DNA from: CAYLVJ01 sp964501525
GTDB taxonomy: Bacteria; Patescibacteriota; Minisyncoccia; Minisyncoccales; CAYTKG01
Direction: 5' to 3'
Length of the DNA stretch: 9,122 nt
NCBI GenBank assembly: GCA_964501525.1
Contig: CAZCSI010000020.1
Location: forward strand, 1-9,122
Of the stretch, positions 1-5,752 are shown piece after piece. The notes beneath the pieces were generated by a model. That model was not told the origin of the DNA. It saw only the letters and a program-made list of their open reading frames with translations, and searched no databases. The position numbers were made by a program, and so were the translations under genes. Position 1 is the stretch's first letter. The number at the start of each line of letters is the position of its first letter.

Positions 1-164
1 GGTCCAAACCCCGAGGCCAGCAAAGCCGCCAGGGGGTAAAAGGGAGCGGTGAGGACGAAGATTATCCATCGCACCGGCTTAGGCGGGGCCGGCACGAAGT
101 GAAGGATGACGAGACCTACCGTCATCCATACAACCCATACGACGCAGACGAGAAACCAATTCAT
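1..164 (-). CDS. Small integral membrane protein, 5' part only (runs off left edge)
   Basis: Reading leftward from the ATG at 164-162, the frame stays open to the window edge for 54 codons. The N-terminus (MNWFLVCVVWVVWMTVGLVI) is a strong membrane helix, followed by a Pro-rich turn (FVPAPPKPVRW) and a second hydrophobic stretch (IIFVLTAPFYPLAALLA). The start is fixed by a strong Shine-Dalgarno (AAGGAGG) 5 nt upstream and by a promoter-like sequence at 239-211. The stretch 1-60 is about 65% G+C, clearly richer than the AT-rich spacer and most of the plus-strand genes. I do not recognise the family, and the rest lies outside the window. It is divergent from the secretion operon, so it need not be functionally related. 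Two plus-strand open frames over the same bases lack family resemblance and a usable ribosome site. Confidence 0.72.
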   Translation of the reverse strand, partial: MNWFLVCVVWVVWMTVGLVILHFVPAPPKPVRWIIFVLTAPFYPLAALLASGFG

Positions 165-169
165 CGTTT

Positions 170-178
170 CCTCCTTAA
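170..178 (-). promoter_or_regulatory. Ribosome binding site of the divergent membrane-protein gene
   Basis: On the minus strand this reads AAGGAGGAA, with 5 nt between AAGGAGG and the ATG at 164-162. It is the strongest Shine-Dalgarno match seen in the window and is the main evidence that the truncated minus-strand gene is real. Confidence 0.75.
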
Positions 179-210
179 CCCTAGGTCTAATATTATCAAC
201 CAACTGCCTG

Positions 211-239
211 AACATAACATATTTTTACGTTTTTGTAAA
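211..239 (-). promoter_or_regulatory. Predicted sigma70-type promoter for the minus-strand gene
   Basis: Minus-strand reading gives TTTACA (239-234, 5 of 6 to the -35 consensus), a 17-nt spacer, and TATGTT (216-211, 4 of 6 to the -10 consensus) preceded by TGT, an extended -10 feature. Transcription would begin near 204, leaving a leader of about 40 nt before the ATG. A second AT-rich -10-like site (GATAAT) lies closer to the gene. Prediction is from consensus matching only. Confidence 0.45.
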
Positions 240-309
240 GAGCAAGACCTGCCTAGAGAAAACTGTAAGATGGATAATTTTTGCTATGGTTTCTCTTAAC
301 CCTTTTTTA

Positions 310-318
310 TGCTAAAAT
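310..318 (+). promoter_or_regulatory. Predicted extended -10 promoter of the secretion operon
   Basis: TGCTAAAAT matches the extended -10 form (TGn followed by TAAAAT, 5 of 6 to consensus). No good -35 lies at the expected distance (TTTCTC at 290-295 is weak), which is common for extended -10 promoters. The start point would be near 325, giving a leader of about 18 nt before the first gene. No other convincing promoter appears ahead of later plus-strand genes, so this probably drives the whole operon. Confidence 0.45.
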
Positions 319-332
319 ATTTTAAAGTAATC

Positions 333-336
333 GAGG
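333..336 (+). promoter_or_regulatory. Ribosome binding site of the first operon gene
   Basis: GAGG lies 6 nt before the ATG at 343 and supports that start. Several downstream genes (PrgI-family, TraC-like, VirB4, peptidase, propeller) lack a comparable site, suggesting translational coupling or SD-independent initiation there. Confidence 0.5.
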
Positions 337-342
337 TTTAAT

Positions 343-747
343 ATGAAACAAATATCAAGGGAAGAATTTTTAGAACTTTATAAAGGCCTGCCTCAGGAAT
401 TGAAACAAGCCATAGGCTCGGACAGAACTGTAGATACTATTGAAAGAACATCAAACCAAGAAGAACTGAACGACGAACAGCACTCTGCTTTTGTAAGTTT
501 GGTAGGCAGAGTTTTTCTGGGGTTACTGCCTCCCTCCCAATTCAAAGATTCCCTTGTCAAAGAAGGTGGAATCGATAAAAAAAGCGCGGAGAAAATAAAT
601 CAAATTTTCAACAGCTCTGTTTTCTACTACGTACAAGATATCTTAGCTGATCTTTACCAGGAAAAGTTAGAGATCAAAAGGAAAAAGTCAAAGTCAACCA
701 AACGAACCCCTGGAGACAAAGACAAATACAGAGAACCGATTGAATAA
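343..747 (+). CDS. Small soluble helical protein of unknown function, first gene of the T4SS-like operon
   Basis: This 134-residue protein has no signal peptide or membrane segment, so it is probably cytoplasmic. The centre (about residues 44-107) looks like a compact helical unit with FVSLVGRVFLGLLPPSQF, followed by an acidic/Lys-rich helix and a hydrophobic end (IFNSSVFYYVQDILADLY). From memory, LPP-containing small proteins of this kind occur in Patescibacteria genomes, but I cannot name a family. The last 27 residues are very basic (KRKKSKSTKR) and probably disordered, perhaps binding nucleic acid or membrane; that is inference. The start is supported by GAGG 6 nt upstream and the extended -10 promoter. 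The PrgI-family gene begins 20 nt after its stop, across a 12-bp tandem duplication that includes the stop codon. Confidence 0.85.
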   Translation: MKQISREEFLELYKGLPQELKQAIGSDRTVDTIERTSNQEELNDEQHSAFVSLVGRVFLGLLPPSQFKDSLVKEGGIDKKSAEKINQIFNSSVFYYVQDILADLYQEKLEIKRKKSKSTKRTPGDKDKYREPIE

Positions 748-769
748 GATTAGCAATAAGATTAACAAT
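743..769 (+). repeat. 12-bp tandem duplication spanning stop codon and intergenic gap
   Basis: AATAAGATTAGC (743-754) is followed directly by AATAAGATTAAC (755-766), 11 of 12 identical, and the period continues into AAT at 767-769, which overlaps the next start codon. The first unit holds the TAA stop of the upstream gene. It fills the 20-nt gap before the PrgI-family gene and contains no Shine-Dalgarno. Confidence 0.85.
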
Positions 770-1187
770 GCGTTATTCAGTCCCACAATTTATAGGCAGG
801 GAGATCAGGATATTGGGGCCGATGAGTTTCCGGCAGGTTCTTTTTATGGGTGCTGGAGTGGGAATCTGTTTCATCCTCTATCTCACCCTGGCCGGCAAAA
901 GCTTTATATTATTTTTAATGCTGTCTCTTATAATAATGGGTGTCAGCTTTTCTCTTGCTTTTGGAAAATACCAAGGATTATCTTTAGCCAAGATATCAGT
1001 TAACTTTTTTTCTTACTTAACGGGCGGGCGGGAATACTTATGGAAGAAAAAAGCGGTTATCTCCCAGTCCTACTCTCCCCCCCAGATGAAAGAGGAGGAG
1101 GAAGAAACTTCACCTCTCCCTGTCACCAGAAAAAGCAGACTGGAAAACCTTGCCACCCAACTGGAGACACATAAAGAGCAGCAATGA
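768..1187 (+). CDS. PrgI-family inner-membrane protein of a T4SS-like apparatus
   Basis: The 139-residue product opens with MRYSVPQFIGREIRILGPMS, a close fit to the N-terminus I associate with the PrgI family (VPQFI, then a charged stretch and GP followed by an aromatic and RQ). Two membrane helices follow at about residues 24-42 and 45-65, then a conserved short post-TM stretch, and an acidic tail with five Glu in a row (residues 109-113). PrgI proteins sit beside VirB4 ATPases in Gram-positive and Patescibacteria T4SS loci and are thought to take a VirB3-like place at the membrane; the exact role is not firmly established. The 768 start is the only ATG available, because an in-frame TGA lies at 741-743. 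No Shine-Dalgarno is visible. A run of seven C residues (1077-1083) lies in the tail. Confidence 0.9.
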   Translation: MRYSVPQFIGREIRILGPMSFRQVLFMGAGVGICFILYLTLAGKSFILFLMLSLIIMGVSFSLAFGKYQGLSLAKISVNFFSYLTGGREYLWKKKAVISQSYSPPQMKEEEEETSPLPVTRKSRLENLATQLETHKEQQ

Positions 1188-1203
1188 TAGTTGCGCTCAA
1201 CTA
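1188..1203 (+). other. Small hairpin in the PrgI-family/TraC-like gap
   Basis: TAGTTG (1188-1193) and CAACTA (1198-1203) are perfectly complementary around a CGCT loop. The stem starts right after the TGA stop of the PrgI-family gene and ends 12 nt before the favoured ATG of the next gene. No T-run follows, so it is not an intrinsic terminator. An effect on coupled translation is possible but unproven. Confidence 0.4.
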
Positions 1204-1215
1204 ATAATCATATTT

Positions 1216-1851
1216 ATGCCCAGCACACAAAGTTTTCTACCAATAGAACAAATCAGAGAAGGAGTGGTGGTTCTGAAAAGCAAAGCGCTGAGAGGAATAT
1301 TAATGGTTTCTTCCATTAATTTTTCTCTTAAGTCCCGCGAGGAGCAGCAAGCCGTGATCCACCGCTTCCAGGAGTTTTTAAATACACTGGATTTCTCTTG
1401 CCAAATCGTTGTCCAGTCCCGCCGGCTCAATCTGACCGGCTATTTGGAGCAGCTTGAAGAATTAGAACGGACACAAGAACAGGAGCTTTTAAAAGTTCAA
1501 ACCAGAGAATACCGCAGATTCGTCAAAGAGCTTTTAAGCCAGGGCAGCATTATGTCTAAAAAATTCTTTGTGGTGGTGCCCTTCACCCTCTGGGAAATGC
1601 GGGGCACTCCCGGCCAAGGCTTTTCTCTACGGAAAGCGAAGGTGCCTCAGCTTACGGAGGAGGCTTTCCAGAGATGCAAAAATCAATTGTGGCAGAGAAT
1701 GGAGTTTATAGCAATGGGTCTACGCGGATGCGGATTAAAAAGCGTACCCCTCAGAAGCTCTGAGATCATTGAGCTTTTCTGGGCTATCCACCATCCTCAA
1801 CAGGCAGAGGTCGGATATTATCCTCAGGTACCGCCTGAGATGATTCAATAA
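1216..1851 (+). CDS. TraC-like / VirB4 N-terminal-like protein of the T4SS-like apparatus
   Basis: From ATG 1216 the product is 211 residues without a signal peptide or membrane helix. The start (STQSFLPIEQIREGVVVLKS) and the following block (RGILMVSSINFSLKSREEQ, then FLNTLDFSCQIVVQSRRLNL) match the TraC-like protein I know between PrgI and VirB4 genes in Patescibacteria. A later block (IMSKKFFVVVPFTLWE) continues the resemblance. It is plausibly the detached N-terminal part of a VirB4-type ATPase: it has no Walker motifs, and the ATPase begins 2 nt after its stop. The frame can be extended to a TTG at 1150, but that would overlap the PrgI-family gene by 38 nt and add an unrelated N-terminus, so ATG 1216 is preferred. 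No Shine-Dalgarno precedes 1216. Confidence 0.88.
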   Translation: MPSTQSFLPIEQIREGVVVLKSKALRGILMVSSINFSLKSREEQQAVIHRFQEFLNTLDFSCQIVVQSRRLNLTGYLEQLEELERTQEQELLKVQTREYRRFVKELLSQGSIMSKKFFVVVPFTLWEMRGTPGQGFSLRKAKVPQLTEEAFQRCKNQLWQRMEFIAMGLRGCGLKSVPLRSSEIIELFWAIHHPQQAEVGYYPQVPPEMIQ

Positions 1852-1853
1852 AT

Positions 1854-3659
1854 ATGGAACTACCATTTTTAAAACAAATCAAAGAACAGATTAGCGGACA
1901 AAAAGTGGAGATACCGAAGTCAGAGGTGATGAATGTGCGCGACTTTGTGGCTCCTCCTTCCCTGCGTATGAGCGGAGAGTACCTTCAGCTTGGAGAAAGA
2001 TACGCCAAAACCTTTTTTATCTTCTCCTACCCCCGCTATCTGACCACCGGTTGGTTTTCTCCCATTATCAACCTTGACGCACCCATGGACATTTCCTTCT
2101 TTATCCACCCCACCGACACCAGCGAGACGCTGAAAGAATTGAGAAAGAAAATCACCGCCACCAAGGCGGAGATGATGGAGAGACAGGAAAAAGGGCTTAT
2201 CCGCTCTCCTGAGCTTGAGTTTGCCTACCAGAACATGGAAGAGCTGAGAAATCGTCTGCAGACCGGAACTGATAAGATGTTCAGTTTTGGCCTTTATCTC
2301 ACCGTCTATACCGACGAGTTGGAACAGTTGAGAGAAATGGAAACCACCCTGCGCTCCATACTTGAAGGCCGGCTGATATACATCAAGCCCACCATCTACC
2401 AGCAGGGAGAAGGATTTGTAAGCACCTCTCCCTACGGACTGGACAAGCTGCTGGTTCATACTCCTATGAACACTGCTCCGCTTTCCAGCGTATTCCCTTT
2501 TGTTTCTTTTGACCTCAGTTCTAACGAAGGAATTCTTTACGGAATTAACCGGCATAACAACTCTCTTATTCTTTTCGACCGCTTCTCCCTGGAAAGCTTC
2601 AACCAGGTCTTTTTCGGAGTTTCAGGGTGCGGTAAATCGTTTATGAGCAAACTGGAAATATTAAGGTCTTTAATGATTGGCATTGATGTCATAGTCATTG
2701 ACCCGGAGAATGAATATGAGTACCTGGCAGACGCCGTCGGCGGTTCGTTTTTAGACATATCCCTTACCTCGCCTCATCATATGAACCCTTTTGACCTCCC
2801 TGTGCCCAGAGAAGACGAGAACCCGGAGAACGTACTGCGTTCCAACATCATCAATCTGGTAGGGTTGATGAGAATCATGCTCAGCGGGCTGACGCCGGAA
2901 GAAGACGCTATAATAGACCAAGCTATAACAGCCACTTATGAGGCAAGAGACATAACAGCCCGGAGCAACCCGGCCACCTGGCAGGAAAATATTCCCCTGC
3001 TTTCTGACCTCGAATCGGTATTGGAGACCATGGAAGGAGCAGAAAGTTTAGTGCGCCGGCTCAGAAAATACACCGAGGGCACCTACTCCAGTTTTTTCAA
3101 TCAACCTTCCAACCTGGAACTGGACAACAAACTGGTGGTCTTCGGAATCAGAGACATGGAAGAAGAGCTGAAACAGCTGGCTATGTTCATTGTTATGCGT
3201 TATATCTGGAACCAGATCACTTCGGAGCTAAGAAAAAGAATTCTTGTCATAGACGAGGCGTGGTGGATGATGCGCACCGAGGACGGAGCTTCTTTTCTCT
3301 ACGGCCTGGTCAAGAGAGCCAGGAAGTATTGGCTGGGAGTGACAACCATCACTCAGGACGTCGGCGATTTCATGCGTTCCGAGTACGGCCGGCCCATTGT
3401 TGCCAACTCCGCCATCCAGATACTTATGAAGCAAAGTCCATCCGCTATAGATGTTGTCAAAAAAACATTCAACCTTACTGACGAGGAGAAAATGCGGCTT
3501 CTGGAGTCGAATATCGGGGAAGGACTTTTCTTCGCCGGAGAAAAGCATGTGGCTGTCAGCGTAGTCGCTTCCTATGCCGAAGATCAGCTTATCACCACCT
3601 CGCCTGAAGAGGTGCTGAAGATAAGAGCTGCTAAAAAACAACTAAAGGACATAAAATGA
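1854..3659 (+). CDS. virB4: VirB4-type T4SS ATPase
   Basis: This 601-residue cytoplasmic or membrane-associated ATPase is the energy source expected for a type IV secretion or pilus-like machine. The N-terminal part (about 1-235) carries the VirB4-type region before the motor, including MNVRDFVAPPSLRMSGEYLQ and a charged helical segment around residues 95-140. Walker A is GVSGCGKS at 255-262 (Lys261, Ser262). A conserved VIDPENEYEYL stretch follows soon after, Walker B is ILVIDE at 463-468 followed by AWWMM, and TITQDV with Gln501 fits the conserved motif after Walker B, next to a KRARK segment (487-491). All nucleotide-binding motifs are intact, so it is probably active. It begins 2 nt after the TraC-like gene and its TGA overlaps the next ATG (ATGA). 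The symbol is by family resemblance; no VirD4 or VirB11 partner is in the window. Confidence 0.95.
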   Translation: MELPFLKQIKEQISGQKVEIPKSEVMNVRDFVAPPSLRMSGEYLQLGERYAKTFFIFSYPRYLTTGWFSPIINLDAPMDISFFIHPTDTSETLKELRKKITATKAEMMERQEKGLIRSPELEFAYQNMEELRNRLQTGTDKMFSFGLYLTVYTDELEQLREMETTLRSILEGRLIYIKPTIYQQGEGFVSTSPYGLDKLLVHTPMNTAPLSSVFPFVSFDLSSNEGILYGINRHNNSLILFDRFSLESFNQVFFGVSGCGKSFMSKLEILRSLMIGIDVIVIDPENEYEYLADAVGGSFLDISLTSPHHMNPFDLPVPREDENPENVLRSNIINLVGLMRIMLSGLTPEEDAIIDQAITATYEARDITARSNPATWQENIPLLSDLESVLETMEGAESLVRRLRKYTEGTYSSFFNQPSNLELDNKLVVFGIRDMEEELKQLAMFIVMRYIWNQITSELRKRILVIDEAWWMMRTEDGASFLYGLVKRARKYWLGVTTITQDVGDFMRSEYGRPIVANSAIQILMKQSPSAIDVVKKTFNLTDEEKMRLLESNIGEGLFFAGEKHVAVSVVASYAEDQLITTSPEEVLKIRAAKKQLKDIK

Positions 3660-3671
3660 TAAGCCCGGAGG
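3645..3671 (+). promoter_or_regulatory. Two alternative ribosome binding sites for the small membrane protein
   Basis: AAGGA (3645-3649) lies 6 nt before ATG 3656, inside the end of the VirB4 gene. GGAGG (3667-3671) lies 5 nt before ATG 3677 and 8 nt before ATG 3680. Both ATGs are in the same frame, so either start gives nearly the same protein, differing by 7 or 8 residues. Confidence 0.55.
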
Positions 3672-4060
3672 TATTCATGATGACGGGACTCAATATCATG
3701 AACGATGTTACTGATTATACATTCGGGATTTTAGGAATCACAGGGGTTGGATTAATAATCCCTTTTTTAATTAATATACTTACCTTGTTTGTAAGTTTTG
3801 CTTTTTTGACTATAAAATATGGTTTTTCTTTTCGTTCTTTTTTAGGTACAGGGTCGACGGCTGTATTCTTAGCCATGAACCTTATAGCAGAACTGATTCC
3901 GGGGATAGGAGAGATTTGGCCGGGCAGTACGATATACGGCATCGTCGTTTTCGTTATGGAGGCTACAGGTGCGCAAAAAGTACCTGATAAGCCGGACAAA
4001 AAGGAAGAATCTGATAAAAAGGAAGAGTCTGAAGCAAGCACTGATGAAAACAAAAGTTAA
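3656..4060 (+). CDS. Small multi-pass membrane protein with charged C-terminal tail
   Basis: The 134-residue product (127 if ATG 3677 is used) has hydrophobic segments at about 23-53 (one or two helices), 68-84 and 93-103. A Gly/Pro-rich conserved-looking stretch, ELIPGIGEIWPGSTIYG (79-95), sits between the last two. Residues 107-134 form a hydrophilic Lys/Glu/Asp tail with DKKEES twice in tandem. I recognise no named family; small proteins with a similar IPG-x-x-x-x-PG turn occur in Patescibacteria, from memory. Position after VirB4 suggests a membrane component of the apparatus, but a VirB2, VirB3 or VirB6 identity is not supported. The gene starts inside an ATGA overlap with VirB4. Its helix-coding core is very AT-rich (about 25-30% G+C over 3721-3840, against about 58% at 3301-3360 in VirB4). 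Confidence 0.85.
   Translation: MISPEVFMMTGLNIMNDVTDYTFGILGITGVGLIIPFLINILTLFVSFAFLTIKYGFSFRSFLGTGSTAVFLAMNLIAELIPGIGEIWPGSTIYGIVVFVMEATGAQKVPDKPDKKEESDKKEESEASTDENKS
3995..4030 (+). repeat. 18-bp in-frame tandem repeat encoding DKKEES twice
   Basis: Two 18-bp units (3995-4012 and 4013-4030) differ at two third-codon positions only (GAC/GAT and GAA/GAG), so the hexapeptide DKKEES is repeated exactly. It lies in the disordered tail of the small membrane protein. Confidence 0.9.
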
Positions 4061-5735
4061 AAACAGAATAATTGTTTTCTCCTTTTTTCTCTTACTGCTG
4101 TTGATAACAACTGGAAAGGTGTCTGCTGTCGAAATTTTATACCCTGATATGCCTGGGGTTGAAGCACCGCAGGATTTTATGAGAAGAATAGAAAGCGGAG
4201 AATATGAAAGCAACATGGCCCTGCCGCTTTTTATTAAATATTTTTACAGCTTACTTATAGTCGTTACTGGATTGGCTGCCTTTGTCGGTATAGTTAGAGG
4301 CGGAATTACATACATGCTTGGATCAATCCAGGACAACGCGGTTGGAGTTAAAAAAGGATTCGACATTTTCTCTACAGCTCTGCTCGGAGCAATCATCACT
4401 CTCTTTTCTTTTATAGTGCTGATGACTTTGGATCCAAGTCTGCTTATTTTCCATATATCAGCGCCTGATTTCCCAGAACCAGAACCAGTAGAAACAGCTG
4501 AACCAGAAAGCGGGCTCCCCGTTTTCGTCGAGGTGCCCCTTGGAGGCTTAATAGAAAACACAAAGAAACAGGCAGAAATTGTAGAAAAAGAAGCAACTGA
4601 CGTCTGGTATATCACCTCTGTTAAAAACGCCGGTCAACTTACTATTTCAGAAGTCAGCATGTGTCTCCAAATCTTAATGAATGCCTGTGACTGTGCAATC
4701 GAAAGTGACTGTGGGGAAGTTGATCCTGAGTATACAGAAAGATGCTCTCATGGTTGTGAAGATTACGACGGAAGCGATTGCCCTTACAGTCCCAGTAATA
4801 GCTTTTGCGAGGACAGTGTTGATCCCTGTGATATTGGTAGTGACAGCGAAATTATAGAGATAGGAGGAATACCAATAAGTGAGCTTTGTAATCATACATT
4901 TTATCCTGATAGTCAAGATTATCCTGATAGTCAAGACCCACGGCTTTGCTTTAGCGGCACATTCGGTATGCAGTGTTTAGACCAACCCGTCGATTTGCCT
5001 AATAATTTAAGAGACGCTATCAGTGCTATGCAGGGTCAACTCCAAGGGCTTATTCAGCAAGGCCGTGTTGAAGTGCAACAGCTTCTTATCGCCAGGAGGA
5101 ATCTCGAAACAATACTTCATAATTTAACTTTGGCAGAAAGCGCCATGAACTTAAACTATTCGTCCGCTATAAGTCAACAAAACTACCGAGCAATAGAAGA
5201 AAAGGAGACAAACAAGATATGGCCTTATTTTGACCCCCAAGCTCCGGAGTCAGGTCCACCGGAAGATGCAGAAGAGTGGGACAACACCTATAATGGAGAG
5301 TGTCTTCAAGACTTCCCTCCTCGTTGTTTTGAAACAACCAGTAATGGTCAACCCATGTTAATGTGCGTAGGCAACAATTACCGCTGCGGGCCAACCGATA
5401 GTTGGGCCTTAAGTCAATGTGACTGTGGATGTGGGGCTCCTGATTATTCTCAATCCTGCTCAGGGCATGTTAACGAAACCCAATGTGTCGACCCGCCACC
5501 TGTTCACCAGCAGCCAATTGGAAACGATGAATATCCACCCAATACCTGCTGCGTACATAGTGGATTTGGTGACTGTGGCGATGACCCTGCTTACAGCTGT
5601 TGTTCTCCCCGACGGTGCAGCTGTACGGGTTGGGTGGCCGCCAGTGAGGTGCCAAGCGGGGGTTTTCTCTATAACGGAATACATTATACGGATATACCCA
5701 GCGGAGGGGTTTATTTTCAAGGCGAGAACATATAG
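4044..5735 (+). CDS. VirB2-like two-helix segment fused to a large Cys-rich extracellular domain
   Basis: From ATG 4044 the product has 563 residues. Residues 1-28 are a signal peptide (basic start, FFLLLLLI core, likely cut after VSA). Residues 60-134 contain two membrane helices (about 66-84 and 109-128) separated by RGGITYMLGSIQDNAVGVKK and ending in LMTLDPSLL. This resembles the TrbC/VirB2 pilin-like proteins of Patescibacteria, where a GGI-x-Y loop, an ALLG helix and a final DP-LL are typical. After an acidic Pro-rich linker comes a region with 28 cysteines, 12 between about 207 and 312 and 16 after 390, split by a helical, possibly coiled-coil stretch (318-372). Cysteine number and export suggest disulfides. 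Typical VirB2-like proteins are far shorter, so the fusion is unusual. The start overlaps the upstream gene by 17 nt; an upstream non-ATG extension is unlikely because it would precede the signal peptide. Confidence 0.82.
   Translation: MKTKVKNRIIVFSFFLLLLLITTGKVSAVEILYPDMPGVEAPQDFMRRIESGEYESNMALPLFIKYFYSLLIVVTGLAAFVGIVRGGITYMLGSIQDNAVGVKKGFDIFSTALLGAIITLFSFIVLMTLDPSLLIFHISAPDFPEPEPVETAEPESGLPVFVEVPLGGLIENTKKQAEIVEKEATDVWYITSVKNAGQLTISEVSMCLQILMNACDCAIESDCGEVDPEYTERCSHGCEDYDGSDCPYSPSNSFCEDSVDPCDIGSDSEIIEIGGIPISELCNHTFYPDSQDYPDSQDPRLCFSGTFGMQCLDQPVDLPNNLRDAISAMQGQLQGLIQQGRVEVQQLLIARRNLETILHNLTLAESAMNLNYSSAISQQNYRAIEEKETNKIWPYFDPQAPESGPPEDAEEWDNTYNGECLQDFPPRCFETTSNGQPMLMCVGNNYRCGPTDSWALSQCDCGCGAPDYSQSCSGHVNETQCVDPPPVHQQPIGNDEYPPNTCCVHSGFGDCGDDPAYSCCSPRRCSCTGWVAASEVPSGGFLYNGIHYTDIPSGGVYFQGENI
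4902..4937 (+). repeat. 18-bp in-frame tandem repeat encoding YPDSQD twice
   Basis: TATCCTGATAGTCAAGAT (4902-4919) is followed by the same 18 bp with a final C (4920-4937), 17 of 18 identical with a synonymous last base. It lies in the Cys-rich region between two cysteines and looks like a recent duplication. Confidence 0.92.
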
Positions 5736-5752
5736 GGGCCAACACAATTAAA

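Noticed and set aside
99..315. Two overlapping plus-strand open frames over the left edge and divergent promoter
   Set aside because: They overlap the well-supported minus-strand start and its Shine-Dalgarno, lack good start signals and give no recognisable protein.
740..1003. Plus-strand open frame overlapping the PrgI-family gene
   Set aside because: The other frame encodes the clear PrgI-type N-terminus and two membrane helices; this one is a shadow.
1021..1031. GGGCGGGCGGG as a G-quadruplex
   Set aside because: Only three G-runs are present, and they lie inside coding sequence for TGGREYL.
1077..1083. Run of seven C in the PrgI-family tail as a phase-variation tract or frameshift fusion site
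   Set aside because: The tract is short, and a shift into the TraC-like frame meets TGA at 1087-1089, so no fusion would form. Only the poorly conserved tail would change.
1920..2555. 211-codon open frame on the minus strand inside the VirB4 gene
   Set aside because: It lies antisense to a protein with intact Walker motifs, has no ribosome site or family resemblance, and its length is explained by codon structure of the real gene.
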